Assembly (NCBI GenBank): GCA_023052935.1
Contig: CM041297.1
Span: 52,557,917-52,621,916, forward strand
Direction: 5' to 3'
DNA length: 64,000 bases
DNA from: Piezodorus guildinii
Lineage: Eukaryota; Arthropoda; Insecta; Hemiptera; Pentatomidae
The position numbers and the translations under genes were made by a program. Below, in pieces: positions 11,014 through 22,812 of the stretch. Position 1 is the stretch's first letter, and every line of letters starts with the position of its first letter. A model generated the notes under the pieces. It ran no database searches, was not told where the DNA came from, and worked only from the letters and a program-made list of their open reading frames with translations.

Positions 11014-11193
11014 TTGTTTATTTATTTAACGTCCCTTTATGCTGGGGACCACCTTTTAACGTCCCCTTTGAAGGACGGCATAACTAAGGATTTTTTACTC
11101 CTTTTAAAAAAGCCTAGGACCACCTCCGGGTTTGAACCCGTGACCTTTGGCATAGGAGGCGGTTATGCTAACCACCCAGCTACAAGTGATCCC
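11014..11193 (-). mobile_element. SINE-B, internally deleted copy
   Basis: On the minus strand: tRNA-like head (GGGATCACTTGTAGCTGGGT, B box GGGTTCAAACCCGG at about 11130), the GGATTTTTTAC-like block, then directly the GACGTTAAATAAATAAACAA tail. The central ~100 bp present in other copies (12119-12396) are missing. Confidence 0.85.
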
Positions 11194-12118
11194 TTCAAGT
11201 TATACTTATCAACATTCCATAAGTGAAAAAAATATTGAAAAAAACAAAAACAGCCAAACTACTAAAATTAATGTTTGAAAACTTTGGTAGGTCTCGTACT
11301 ATACATGATCTGTTCACACTATCCGTCACAATTATCCTTAACTTTTGTTTCATCTATTCGAGGTTTATTTTTTTACATATGCATCATAATAATGAATATC
11401 GAAACACATAGAGCTTATTAAGTTTTCCTATTCATCCAATGCACAGAAAAGAAGGAGCATGCCAAAACAGTGTCTGTCCAATAGCAGTAAATTGTTAGAT
11501 TTAACATTTCCTCTTCTCCTTTTTTTAGGAGAGGATAAACTGTAAAATGGCTACTGCTGTTGAACTATTCACCTTCGTCTTGCCAAATCGGTGATCACAA
11601 AAGAAAGTAACGTTATGGAATAGCTGAGGGATTTTGGGGTTCGATAGGTGATTACACTGAACATTTTTATGGCCCAAGGATAGGCACTATCGCAAATCAA
11701 CTCATCATGACAATACAAAAAGAATTACACCATTTCAATACTAGGAAAATTAAGCCGAATAAGAGTTAAACATAATTTATTGTATTTACAAAACGAAGGC
11801 CTGACATGAGTAGCAAGGTTAAAGCATGGAGTGGAAGTCAAGTGTTAAATATCTTTTTGTAACCTTAGACTCAAAATTGAGATTTACAAAAGATATGAAA
11901 AATCAATTTGTTGATAATGTATGTAATCGATTTCTAGGAATCATATGTCGAAAGGTGTAATCGATTTTGGCCTAACCTTAACCTAGCTTTTTACCATGTG
12001 CTTTTGTTATTATGTTTTGAAAAAATCTAGTGCTATGATACTAATATGTTTCATTTAGTAGGATAAAAATACCTTCAAACACAATGTGATAGAGCAATTA
12101 GGTTTTTGTTTTGTTGTG
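11194..12118. other. AT-rich intergenic DNA
   Basis: No gene, RNA or repeat recognised. Short open frames lack any domain signature. Confidence 0.5.
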
Positions 12119-12396
12119 TATTCGTTTAACGTCATGTATGCTACGATCTCTAATCGGACGATGCTACGGTGGGTGTCCTAAATTTTGCCTATCCAGATTT
12201 TATTAGGATAGGGATCTTTAACGAGTGCCTCCCATCGCAAAGGCAAGGCCACGTTTTTTACGTTCTCTCCTAAGGACAGTATGACTAAATGATTTTTCAC
12301 CCACATTAAAATATCCTAGGGCCGTCTGCAGGTTTGAACCCGTGTTCTTGGGCATAGAAAACTGTTATGCTAGCCATTATGCCACAGGTAACCCTC
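12119..12396 (-). mobile_element. SINE-B, full-length copy
   Basis: Head (AGGGTTACCTGTGGCATAAT) at 12396, B box GGTTCAAACC near 12333, central AGGATAGGGATC-like and CCTAAATTTTGCC blocks, and tail at 12119 reading GTTAAACGAA on the minus strand. Diverged from the consensus implied by the other copies. Confidence 0.85.
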
Positions 12397-13027
12397 AGAC
12401 TGATAGAATATGAAGTCCCTCTAACTACCCTTAAGAGCTTCGTAGAGGATAGACCACACGGGCGGCGGTACGGCACACTATAAGAAGCGACTGCTTCACA
12501 GCTGACTGAGGACTAGTGGATCAGCGGTCGGTGTTCTTGAACCCGGCGACAAAGACTCCGCTGACCCGTGGCGAGGCGGTGGCAATCAGAACGAGTTATA
12601 GCACTCATTCCACTCCTTTCCTCCCGCCCATTTCTTATTCTTCTCTTTTTTCTTTGTGACCTGGGAAACTTTCTCAGAAGAGTAACTTTTAGTTGATATC
12701 CCACATCCGGCCTCCTCAATTGCCTCTTCCAAAAGCCCTCATTTACTCACTGGGTATCATCCGAAATTTACAGTTCTTAAACTTTATGGTTCTCCTTCAT
12801 GGTAATTTCTATATACCAGTATTTGGGCCAATCTATTCGGAACGTCAAGAATGTAATGCCTGAGAATCAGTGTTTAGAATTATAATTTATTAAACATTTA
12901 ATCCTTGCAATATGTGCTCTAATATTACAAGAACTAGAAACTCTGTATTGCCGAAAAAGTGGAAAATAAATATTGATGGGTATGAGTATTTTTCTCCAAA
13001 TATAAAGCTTCCAAGTTGGAAATTGCA
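12397..13027. other. Unique DNA with GC-richer island
   Basis: About 12430-12720 is GC-rich (for example CACACGGGCGGCGGTACGGC) and unique within the window. The remainder is AT-rich. No coding domain or RNA fold recognised; a regulatory island or non-coding exon is possible. Confidence 0.4.
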
Positions 13028-13274
13028 TCACCTGTGGTATAAAGCCTGCTATGCCCAAGATCGCAGATTCAATTGGCGAATGGCTCTAGGATATTAAGTG
13101 TAAACATCTTTCCTGCCATCTTTCGAAGGTTATGTAAAATCTTGATCCCGGGCCCGTGCGATGTCTAGTACTCTTTAAGGATTCATAACTCTGGATATGC
13201 AAAATTTAGTAATATCACTGTAGTGTCGTCGGATGAGCCACGATAGCATAAAGCGATGTTAAATAAAAAAAAAA
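13028..13274 (+). mobile_element. SINE-B, decayed copy
   Basis: ACCTGTGG head, degenerate B box (GATTCAATTGGCG), recognisable GCCCGTGCGATGTC and AGGATTCATAACTCTGGATA blocks, and tail AGCGATGTTAAATAAAAAA. Order and orientation match SINE-B; point mutations are many. Confidence 0.75.
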
Positions 13275-13802
13275 GTTGGATGAAAAACAGGCCTGAATTT
13301 TGAATTAAAAGTATTCTTAGTAGTACTTTTTGATATGGACCTAACCTTTTCTCTCCATGTAAAAACTTTAGTTCATAAATTATTTTCACTTATTTTTTCA
13401 ATTGATTTTTTAATTATTCCTTGATTCTAAATTTATTATTTTATTTATTTTAAAGACCCTCGTTGTGTTGGTTTGAAATCGTAGGCGATCTCCTCTACTG
13501 TACAGCGTACATTCTACATTATTGGCGCAGGAGTGGTCCTCAAAACGCGTGCGGTATAAACGCGCCCTAAGATAGGAATGAGAAGGCGGGAAAGCCGACT
13601 TATTAACAATATTTTTTTCAGTGATGGGGCTCACCGGATTTTTGATTCACTGATTGATCATTTTTCCCTCAGTCAAGCCTGAGGCTCGAAACATATCTTT
13701 GTCAGCTTTTTGGCCTTCTTGTTAGGAAGAGCCAAATTAATACGAGTCTTTCTAAATTTTTAAGTAACCATTTTCAACATTTTGGAATTATAATATTATG
13801 TA
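13275..13802. other. AT-rich intergenic DNA
   Basis: No gene or repeat recognised; about 13500-13600 is slightly GC-richer. Confidence 0.45.
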
Positions 13803-14450
13803 AAAAAAAAAATCTGGTGCGCGCAACACATGACATTCACTTACCTCAGTTGTTAAAATAAATTTAAGAATTTTTAAATACCATAAGAGATGAAATAAGT
13901 TTAATTAAATTGATTTTCTAAAGAAGCATGTGTTTCATTAAATAATCTATTATATTATTATCTAAAATAATTAGCTAATTTTATCCGCTTTTCATTACTC
14001 TCCGTTACATTTTACAACTTTGTGTAGAAGATATGATTTTTTCTAAAATTTTTATTTTGGTTCTTTCTTTTGGTTGCTAACAAAAATTACATTAATTTTT
14101 TTTTTGCAATTTTCTCTATTAGTTTATTATCAAATTTATTTAAATTGTATATATTTGGACTCAGGGGACCCTAAAACGTGTGTTTCCATTGAAAACTGGA
14201 ATTCGAAAATTATCAATATCGCAATACTTTCCCTTACTATAACTTACTGTTTTCTAATAGTTTTAGTTAAATTGTTTATAAATAATTACCTGCTCTAAGA
14301 CTCTAAAGTCCAATTTATATGTCATGTCGATGTTATTATAAACCGACTTGTCCCAGAATAATAAAGAATTTATTTATTTATGAAACTATTTATGAAAAAA
14401 CAATATATGTAATATATAGTAATTTCATGTATAGGCAAGTTAAAGTAAAA
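13803..14450 (-). repeat. R1 repeat copy (c), internally deleted and interrupted
   Basis: Begins in inverse orientation with ATCTGGTGCGCGCAACACAT and ends with TATAGGCAAGTTAAAGTAAA, matching the R1 ends. The central part is deleted around 14090-14150, and a CR1-like tail (14246-14381) is inserted close to its 5' end. Confidence 0.8.
14246..14381 (+). mobile_element. CR1-like LINE 3' tail inserted in R1
   Basis: CTCTAAGACTC followed by GTCCCAGAATAATAAAG and ATTTATTTATTTA matches the 3' UTR and tail of the minus-strand element at 37785-38279. Heavily 5'-truncated; no coding sequence remains. Confidence 0.65.
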
Positions 14451-15136
14451 AAATAAAAATACTTTCTTTCAATTTTAAATCTTTTTATTTTGCTTATTAT
14501 TGCTAATCGCTTTATAAGTTGTTATTTTGTATTTTTATGTACGATGTAATTGTTTTATTTTTCTTTATTTTGTTACTGTATTCTATCATACTTCGTTTTT
14601 TTGTATGTATAAATTAATTTTTTTATTATACTTTTTTTAGTTACTGAATTATATTATATGTTAATGTATATCAGTACGTTCATAATATTATAATGTAAAT
14701 ACTATGTTTGTAATATGACTACCTGTCATTGGGCAAATCGCCTGTTGATGGGCTATCTTTATACATATAAATAAATTATCTGTGTTTTTCTTAATTGGAT
14801 ACAACCTCTTCCCCTCCCTTTTAAGTATGTTTCTTTTAGTTAATACTTATTTCTGCTTCAATTTTCTAACAAATTCATCTTATTCCTTGACTTCAAATTG
14901 ATTTAAGTTTCTTTTCCTCTTTAAACCACATTTAAAGCATTGTGATACGGTTTGTGACGTCAGTATAATCGATTATAGATCATTAAAAATATTATATTAA
15001 AAAAAATTCTAGCTCACTAATTGAAGAAAAAGCAACTAAACCGTTGATCCAAGAAACAGACATTGAAAGTAATTCCTTTAAGATAAACCAATTTTTTGGG
15101 AATGAAATTGAAAATTATATAAGTTCTGTTTTCTGA
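14451..15136. other. AT-rich intergenic DNA
   Basis: Very AT-rich with no recognisable feature. About 14690-14780 has a LINE-tail look (CCTGTTGATGGGCT, then ATAAATAAATTA), too weak to call. Confidence 0.4.
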
Positions 15137-15252
15137 GGTCTCCTGCGGCATAGTGGATAGCATAACAGTCTTCTATTCCCCATTTCGCGGGTTTGAACCT
15201 GTATGTGGCAGTGCTTTGTAGCATAAAGTGACGTTAAATAAATAAATAAACA
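15137..15252 (+). mobile_element. SINE-B, short internally deleted copy
   Basis: Head GGTCTCCTGCGGCATAGTGG with B box GGGTTTGAACC, joined directly to the tail AGCATAAAGTGACGTTAAAT and (AAAT)n. The whole middle is missing. Confidence 0.8.
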
Positions 15253-15437
15253 CACAAACAAATTGACAACAGTATACTTTTAAACAAAAATATAAACGGT
15301 CTTAAACTAAAAAAATAAAAAATTAAACTAAGATAAATTTAAAAAAAGAAAAGAAAAAGTATGTAAAAAAAGTGTATTTATGGATTAAGGATGACTGTTG
15401 ATACTTCTGGTTGGTGGCTCACTGCCTGATCTTCGAA

Positions 15438-15716
15438 ATGGTTCCGGTGGCGATGTCAGAAGCATTGACAGTAGATTCCACAATCAGAGGTGAATCTGAT
15501 GATCAGGAACAAGGCAGCAAAATCCAAGAAGAGAAAGAAAACATTTACACCAAATATATTCCCGACCTGCAAGAAAAGTTTCGTGAGGAGTTCGGCGAAA
15601 GAGCATTTACTGTTAATATTATGAAGGGTTTTAGTTCAGAAGCAGGGAGACCATTAGCGACAAGAGCATTTTTGGTCTTGAAAGGAATCAGTTCCAGAAC
15701 AAGGCGGAGACTATGA
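15438..15716 (+). CDS. Short uncharacterised open reading frame
   Basis: From ATG 15438 the frame encodes about 92 residues, rich in Glu, Lys and Arg, with a helical-looking middle (DLQEKFREEFGERAF) and a basic end (SSRTRRRL). Base composition is less AT-rich than the flanks. I do not recognise the family and see no splice signals that fix it as a host exon. It could be a fragment of a retroelement ORF1 or a chance frame. Confidence 0.2.
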   Translation: MVPVAMSEALTVDSTIRGESDDQEQGSKIQEEKENIYTKYIPDLQEKFREEFGERAFTVNIMKGFSSEAGRPLATRAFLVLKGISSRTRRRL

Positions 15717-16029
15717 TTCTTAACTCGCTGAGAATTTCGAACCTCCATTTATAATAAGGCTAGGCTGGATTTATAAATTTACAAGAATTATAAGTATATA
15801 AGTAATATAGATATATGGATTAGTTTGCAGTACCTCCTTATTTTTTATACCTGAAATTGTCTTCAAGATTGATTCAGTACATCTGCGCATTAACAGCAAC
15901 ATAGCAAAGTTTGCTAATATTGGTCAGATTAGGATGATTTTGTTTTTATATAATTAAAACTTGATTATCATTCGAATTCACCATTAGTTGTTCTGATTGT
16001 CCTCCACTAACACTTTACAATGTTTAATT

Positions 16030-17510
16030 ACCCAAACAAACAGAAACAGCAACCAAATACTTAGGACTTACAATGGATAGACATGGAAGTCACACGTAAC
16101 TACCTTGACCTGTACAAGGGCACTTAAGTGCCTCTTTGCATGTAAAGGGGCTGTTGGAAAAACATGGGGCCTCAAACCGAATGTGGTCCTCTGGATATAT
16201 AAAACAGTTATAAGGCCGATGGTCCTATATGCAGCTGTTGTGTGGTGGCATAAGGCAATTACATGCAAATCCTTGCTGCAGTTTGGGAAGCTGCAAAGAC
16301 TGGCATGCCTTATGACAACCGGAGCTATGAGTACGACCCCGACTGCTGCAATGGAAGTTCTACTGAACCTAACACCATAGCACATAGCAGTAGAAACTCA
16401 AGCACTTAACACAGCCTATAGGCTCTCTAAGCTAGGAACAAGATCCAGCTCTCTGGTTTACCGGAGCCATGGCAACTTGTTCAGAAGGATTGATGAAGAT
16501 TCGGTGCTTGCCATGCATTCCGATCTTCAAGTAAAAAAATAGAAGGACACACTTTACTGTGCAGTGATTAACAGGACTGACTCGCACAAACCGTGCAATG
16601 GAGTCAACTGTTATACAGATGGATCCATGACAGAGCTAGGCTCAGGTGCTGGAATATGGAGAATGGATAAACCAGAAGAAGGGTTGTCCATTTCTCTTGG
16701 TAAGCATACCTCAGTCTTCCAGGCTGAAGTAATGGCTATCAATATCTGTGCTCAAACCTAATTTCAGAAGGGATGAGAGACAGACAGATAACTATCCATA
16801 CTGATAGTCAAGCTGCTATTGGAGCTTTAGGTAGTTATATAACACGGTCCAAATTAGTAGAGGAATGCAAAAATAATCTAAATATGCTTTCCCTGCTAAA
16901 TAAAGTCCGGGTACATTGGGTGCATCTTAGGAAATGAGAGAGCTGATAGCCTCGCGAGGAGGGGTTCTGCTCAGCTACCCCCCACACCTGAACCTGTGTG
17001 CGGAATTAGTCTCAGCAAAGCCAAAGGTCTGATTAAGGCGACTGCTGATAATAGATCCAGGTAATACTGGAGGGATACCGATAAGCAGCATCACTCCAAG
17101 ATGTTTCTGGATAGACCCTGCAAAGAGAGTAGTCGTACTCTACTCTCTATGAACAGGACAACCCTAAGGAGGGTAACAGGACTATACACTGGACACTGTC
17201 AACTTAATAAGCATCTCCACAATATGGGTTTGGTGGCCTCACCGACTTGCAGATTCTGCAAGAAGGATGATAAAACTGCATTTCATTTTATATGCAGTTG
17301 CCCAGAGATTGCCATGATACGGTTTTACCATTTTGGTGTCGACCGTATCCCTGATCCTAAGTTGCGTGAACTGATTAACCCCCACAGGTTAGTCAGATTC
17401 ACCAAGGCGCTAGCCCTGTATTAACAGTAGATTGGACGGCGCACAATAAGCCTAAATTGGCTGCAGTGCATTGGATTAGGCGGCAAAAAAAAAAAAAAAA
17501 AAAAAAAAAC
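16030..17510 (+). pseudogene. RT-RNase H 3' half of an I/jockey-type LINE, with poly(A) tail
   Basis: A 5'-truncated copy starting in the RT thumb (TKYLGLTMDR near 16050), then an RT tail segment (IYKTVIRPMVLYAAVVWWHK). RNase H follows: YTDGS near 16612 (first catalytic Asp), AEVMAI, HTDSQAAIGAL and GNERADSLARRGS. The C-terminal domain (RRVTGLYTGHC, CRFCKKDDKTAFHFICSCPE) runs to TAA near 17424. Several frameshifts and a TAA at about 17063 break it. A25 at 17485-17509 is the retroposition tail. The presence of RNase H separates it from the three intact Jockey elements here. Confidence 0.85.
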
Positions 17511-17514
17511 TACC

Positions 17515-18072
17515 TTGAAAAAATGATTGAATCGTCGATTATCAATACTTACATGGCTTCTACACCATAAACACAAATTATCACTAAACAGCAAAACTAT
17601 CTTATACAACATGTTACTTAAACCTATATGGACGTACGGTACTAAGACGTGGGGCTCATGCGAAAAACCACACTGGCAGACAATTCAAATTTTTTGAGTC
17701 TAAATTCCTCCACTTTATTACTCACTGTCGCTTTTACATACCCAAAAAATCATTACACAAAGTCCTCAACATACCAATCGTAACGGATGTCATTAAGAAA
17801 TACTACAAGAAATTTCACGAATCACTCGCCGGACATTCAAACCTACTGGTACAAACATTACTGACTGCCACACTACCACAAAACCCAACTAGGAGACTGA
17901 AACTAGTCTTTAACAAAAACAAGCTTCTTTAGCAGAAATCTATCACTGGAAGGTTTCTTCTCCCGCGGGTTCAGAAGAACCCTGAAGGAGTTTTTTATTT
18001 ATGACGATCAATATTACAATATATGCCCAAAGGCTTTTGTATATTACTTGTTGTTAAATAAATAAAAATATA
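17515..18072 (+). pseudogene. 5'-truncated Jockey-type LINE, C-terminus of ORF2 and 3' UTR
   Basis: Directly abuts the poly(A) of the preceding LINE. Reads NMLLKPIWTYGTKTWGS, matching the RT tail of Jockey-1 and Jockey-2 (LLKPIWSYASQIFGA, VLKPIWTYGLELWGT). After a frameshift it continues to LTATLPQNPTRRLKLVFN and a TAG near 17932, then a short 3' UTR ending in TTGTTAAATAAATAAAAAT. Relic only. Confidence 0.8.
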
Positions 18073-18713
18073 AACACTCTTTCCAATTTGTACTTATATT
18101 TTTTTAATGTAAATCTATATTTTTTGAGTTATTGGAAAACGAATTTGGTAAAGGATTTAAAAAAAAAAAAATGTCCCACCACTTGGAGGACCAATGTTTT
18201 CATAAACCCAGGCTTATAGCATATTTAATTGGTTGGAGAAACCTTCTGGAAAAATTTCAGCTTTACAATCATGGTCATTTTTAAAATATTGCAATAACCA
18301 GAACATTAAGTGAAATGTTACTTAATTTTATATAATAACAATTTTTATTAATATAATATAACATTTCATTCTTTTTTTTTTTCTATAAATACAAAATAAA
18401 AACATTCTTGCTTTGGATTACTCCGTCAGCAGATTTGAAACATATTATAAATTGAAATAAACAAATGAAGAAATAATAGTAATATTACACTTAAATAAGT
18501 AAATAATTAAAAAGGAATCATAACACCACATATTAAACTAATAAACGGATCAGCAAAGAAAATACCAATGATAAACGTAAATATTAATAAACAAAGGGAA
18601 TTACTTATTTTAATATCGAAAGTAAAATTCTTCAACAAAATGTCTTTCTTTATTTTTTTTCCTTCTTATTTATAATTAACTTCTTAAACTAAAAAAGCTC
18701 TATAACGTAACGT
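18073..18713. other. AT-rich intergenic DNA
   Basis: No gene or repeat recognised. Confidence 0.45.
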
Positions 18714-18870
18714 TTATCTTAAAAACTTTACTAGGACAGTCCAGTTAGAGCCGTTTAAAAGATTAATGATTTCACTATCTGTTAACGTTGCATTATTCAA
18801 AAATTTGATTCTATATGGTCTTACAATAGGGCAGATTACAATTAGGTGCTTAACTATTTCAACTTCTTTT
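18714..18870 (-). pseudogene. C-terminal fragment of an RNase H-type LINE
   Basis: Minus-strand frame gives VEIVKHLIVICPIVRPYR, then EIINLLNGSNWTVLVKFL and a stop at 18714-18716. The EHLI-x-CP-x7-R and the end helix are the usual C-terminal signature of jockey/I-type LINE polyproteins. Only about 50 residues remain. Confidence 0.6.
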
Positions 18871-19686
18871 AAATTACTTAATTGTATAAATATAGATAAA
18901 TTGAAAGTCTAGTCAGGCTTGAACAAAGATATGCCACTAAAATAATATAGGTAGTCTCTTGATCCTTTGTTAATCTTGTAGCAAATGCTGTAGACGAAGT
19001 TGTTTATGCCGAGAGACCGCTCCTCAGACGAGAAACAACCACAAAGGACATCCTCAAAGAGAGAGAGGAGGGTACTGAAGACGTTAACAATTAGCATCTC
19101 CTAATGGACGAAGGCTGAATCAGCTTGGACGGTTCCATATATCTGGCGGGATGTAGACTGCGGGGGGCGAGCAAGATGCTGGGCCCGACCTATTGTCACA
19201 GCGAGGGCCACTCCCCACAATCAATTACCTAGGACCTTACTTAGCAATAATTAATATCCCTCAGCCTTGGAATCCTAACCCCACATCTTCGGCTTCCTTC
19301 CTTTACCATTTCCATCCCAAGGGGGCTCCGCGTTTTGCATAACTTGTATGCTAATGCGGCACTTCTGCCCCTTTAGAGGCAGATAGTACTTAATAAATAG
19401 TGTTTGCAATAAGAAACGAACAGTAGCTAAAAAAGATAATACACTTTATTAATATAAACAAGAATAAAGTAAAAAAAAAAAAAAAATTGGAATCTGACGA
19501 GTGACGGAAACTTGCAGAAAAACTCCAGAGCAGAAGGATTTCGGGGTAAAAAGTGATTATTTAATCCAATAGGGCATACTGCGCATGGAATATATATATT
19601 TTTAAACTTAATAAGTTTATTTTTATAAATTACATTCGGCGAATGAGTTGTATTTGATAAACATAGCAAGAGGGAGACAGCACCTA
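18871..19686. other. Unique DNA with GC-richer island
   Basis: About 18990-19240 is GC-rich and unique in the window (for example GACTGCGGGGGGCGAGCAAG). 19441-19686 is AT-rich with an A15 run near 19471. No coding domain recognised. Confidence 0.4.
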
Positions 19687-20571
19687 GTGAAATATATAGT
19701 AAGGGAAAGCATTGCGATCGTGAAAATTTTCGAATTCCAGTTTTCAACGGAAATACAAGTTTTAGGGTCCACTGAGTCCAGATGACCAAGTCCCACAAAA
19801 AGATCTGTGTGTGTGTGTGTGTGTGTGTGTGTGGTAACACCCGCGTGTAAACGGAAAGTCCTATGAAACTTAAATTTCATATTTGAGACAACTATATGCC
19901 CGAGATGTTATAAAATCTTTTTTCATCAAAATCAGCTTACCAGAAGAGCCACTTTATACCATGCATTTTGCACATTTTTAAGCTTTTCTCAAAAATGGCT
20001 TTAACGATTTTGATTAAACTCGCTATGTCGATGTCAAATTTAATAGGCCTTAACATCATGTAGGTTTCATTCTTATTGAAATAATTTGACAGATCTTAAA
20101 TGCCGATATTTTCTTCATCCTTTAATATTTTAAATTCTATAAAAATAACCATATTATCTTGTTAGCATTGATAAATAATAGGTACACGTATATATGTAAG
20201 TTGAACAAATTCGATATTCAACTAAAGGAAAAAAACTCAAAACTATTTTTTTTATGCAATTTTGTGTTTTTTAACTTAAGAACAGTAATATAAAAATATA
20301 ATATACCGTTGGAAAGCTAAAGATTTTAGAAAAAAAAAATTATCTTCTACACAAGTTTGTAAAAGTTAATAAAGAGTGATGAAAAGCCGATAAAACTAAC
20401 ATTATTCTAAATAATGATATAATAGATTTTTTAATACAACTCATATTTCTATAGAAATTCAATTTAATTAATTAATTCTTTAATGGTTTTCCTCATTTTA
20501 AAATCTAACTGTATAATTCTTTAATTGTTTTTAAAACGTAGGTAAGTTTGTTGCATGCACCAGATTTTTTT
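19687..20571 (+). repeat. R1 repeat copy (d), nearly full length
   Basis: From AAATATATAGTAAGGGAAAG to the end GTTGCATGCACCAGATTTTT, collinear with copy (a) throughout, including (GT)n at 19806-19832. It lacks only the first ~25 bp. It is the best uninterrupted reference for R1 in the window. Confidence 0.85.
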
Positions 20572-20799
20572 AGTCTAGGAGGTCCCTCATCCAACTGCTT
20601 TTTAGTCTACAACTAGTTTTGTATGGTATGTGATTTTTAGGCATGTTTTTGCACAAATTTGTTTATGTGTCCATTTAGTTTGTCGTGAAATCGTTTGTAA
20701 GTCAATCGAATGTGGTTTGTTGATGTTGGAATACGTGAGGCAGTAAAAAGGGTGTCGTTTGAAACATATGGTGGTGAGTTCGTTGCCGGTCTTGAGAAG

Positions 20800-21065
20800 T
20801 TTGATATTTATTATTACCCATTAACTGATTATAGCGTTGATCATTAACCTTTGTAGACCGTTCAGTTTCCGTAGTGTAGTGGTTATCACGTGTGCTTCAC
20901 ACGCACAAGGTCCCCGGTTCGATCCCGGGCGGAAACACTACATTTTTGTAATCCTTTAACTGAATACATATATTTTTTTATTGAGTTATCTATTAATTTA
21001 AAAATACTTGGTAACAATAATATATCAACATCTTTAAAATATACTTCCTATATTTATTTAAAAAT
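20800..21065 (+). repeat. Duplicated segment around tRNA-Val, copy 1
   Basis: Shares with 36060-36335 (inverted) both the tRNA and its flanks: GATCATTAACC before the gene and TTAAAAATACTTGGTAACAA after it. The flank similarity is diverged; the tRNA part is identical. Confidence 0.8.
20865..20937 (+). tRNA. tRNA-Val(CAC)
   Basis: A 73-nt cloverleaf: acceptor GTTTCCG/CGGAAAC, D arm with GTGTAGTGGTTATCAC, anticodon stem TGTGC/GCACA enclosing TTCACAC (anticodon CAC), T arm CCCGG-TTCGATC-CCGGG, discriminator A. Internal A box and B box (GGTTCGATCC) are canonical. A T5 run lies 5-10 bp downstream as pol III terminator. Sequence is identical to the copy at 36192-36264. Confidence 0.97.
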
Positions 21066-22358
21066 AATAACATTTTAGATATGATTGTTTTTCTATATTT
21101 TAATTTAAGAATCTTCCAATTATATAGTATTTTTTTTTTTTTTTGGTAATTTATTGAAAAAAAAACATGAGTATTTCCATGTTTATTTATTACACATTTA
21201 TTTATTTTTTTTAACAATGGGATCTAATGGTCGATAAATTAAGTTTATTTTGAAAATACTATTATTCACTGATTTTCTTACTTTGTCTACATTTAATAGT
21301 TTAACATAAAAACATGTTAGTGTAGATTTTGCATATTTGTATAGTATTTAGGTTTGAAACTTATGTTTAGAACTTTAAATTTATTTTAAACGGAGTTCAT
21401 TAATACATCATCAAAATAAAATAAGTAGATTAATGATTTTTTTTTTTAAATACATAAAATGTATTTTATGAAAATAATAATTATAATTTTAATTATTGGG
21501 CTTGTGTTTACCTAGAAGGATTAGCAAAGAGAGTAGAGAATAGGAGTCACTTAAAAGACTGAAATTAGATTTCATTTATTAAAGAGATTTGTTACTGTTC
21601 AGATTACTTTTTTACCCATCATGATTTTAACGAAAATTTAACGGTAATTATAATTGAGTGAAAATTCATCAATTTCGAAAGATGATTGTAAAATGAAAAA
21701 AAATACAAGTGTTACTGATGAAGTGTTGCTTTTAGCCCAGTAAAATTAGGATATTTGTGAGAGTTAATTTAGTACAAAGCTGGAAATCGTTTGATTGATG
21801 GTCCTAAAAAATAATCTGAGTTTGTACCATCGCAGGAGGTGAACTTAACTATTTGGAGCTGAAAAAAAAGCGATGTTTTCGCACTTTTTTTTCAGTTTTT
21901 TACCTATAATCGAAAACGGTGATTCCAAGAGAAAATATTTTTCTTTCCAAAATTAAAGAACGTTAAATTTCTTTCTAGAAGTTAGCTTAGTCATTGAATT
22001 CGGTTTAGTGATATTGCCGCAATCCTTCGTCAGCAATAGACAAATATTTCCTATTTTTGTTATATTCAAGCTTTTAGACGTGAAATTTGATGCTGTACAA
22101 CTTTTATTATTATAAATTTATTTATATAGTTATTTTTTCAAAGTCACAGTTGTATTTGATAGTTTTTCAACACAAATTGAACAATGTGCCTATTTTGACT
22201 TACAACAGTATAAATAGACAATTTTGAAGAACGCACAGAATATCAAAATAAAATTGCAAATATGAAATCCAGCAAGGATCACTGCGGCAACCTGGGAAAA
22301 ATCGACAGAAGAAAGAAAAAAACTCATAAGAGATATTGGGAGGCAATGAAGACCAAAA
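20938..22358. other. AT-rich intergenic DNA
   Basis: Apart from the tRNA terminator and duplicated flank (to about 21065), I see only very AT-rich unique DNA. Confidence 0.5.

Positions 22359-22424
<66 letters not shown>
22359..22424. repeat. (TA)n microsatellite
   Basis: About 30 AT/TA units, adjoining a LINE 3' UTR fossil. Confidence 0.9.
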
Positions 22425-22489
22425 TAAAATATCATGTTATATGAAGAGTTTAAAATTACTTTAACTGTTCGATCTAAACGATAGTTAAA

Positions 22490-22812
22490 AGAGTTAAGCA
22501 GAAGCTTGAGGTTGAGAGAAAGGCGCTGGGACCTAGGATTTGTTTCCCATAAGTGGGGGGAGGAAAAGAGGACAAGCGCCATACAGTGTTCCCCAGCAGA
22601 TTTTAAATATTGTTTAATGGTATGATAGTGTGTTCATTCTTTGTTTATTTATTTATTAACCTTATATTTATATATTTTGTTATTATATACATTTATTTAT
22701 TTAATGTAATTTTAATTTACCGTGTTTATTCTGTAAATATTGTAAGAAATTTGAGAAATATCGTCCAACTGAGACATATTGTAATACATCTGAAAAAAAA
22801 AGAAAAAAAGAA
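22490..22812 (+). mobile_element. LINE 3' UTR fossil of the Jockey-2 family
   Basis: GTTGAGAGAAAGGCGCTGGG, then AAGTGGGGGGAGG and finally TTGTAATACATCTG before an A-rich tail (22794-22812). Jockey-2 shows the same order in its 3' UTR: GCTGAGAGCG, AAGTGGGGGG, then TTGTAATATATCTA at the poly(A). A 5'-truncated insertion without coding sequence. Confidence 0.6.

Noticed and set aside
19427..19840. 137-codon open frame starting with a His-Thr repeat
   Set aside because: It reads the (GT)n stretch and R1 repeat on the opposite strand; composition and repeat overlap mark it as chance.
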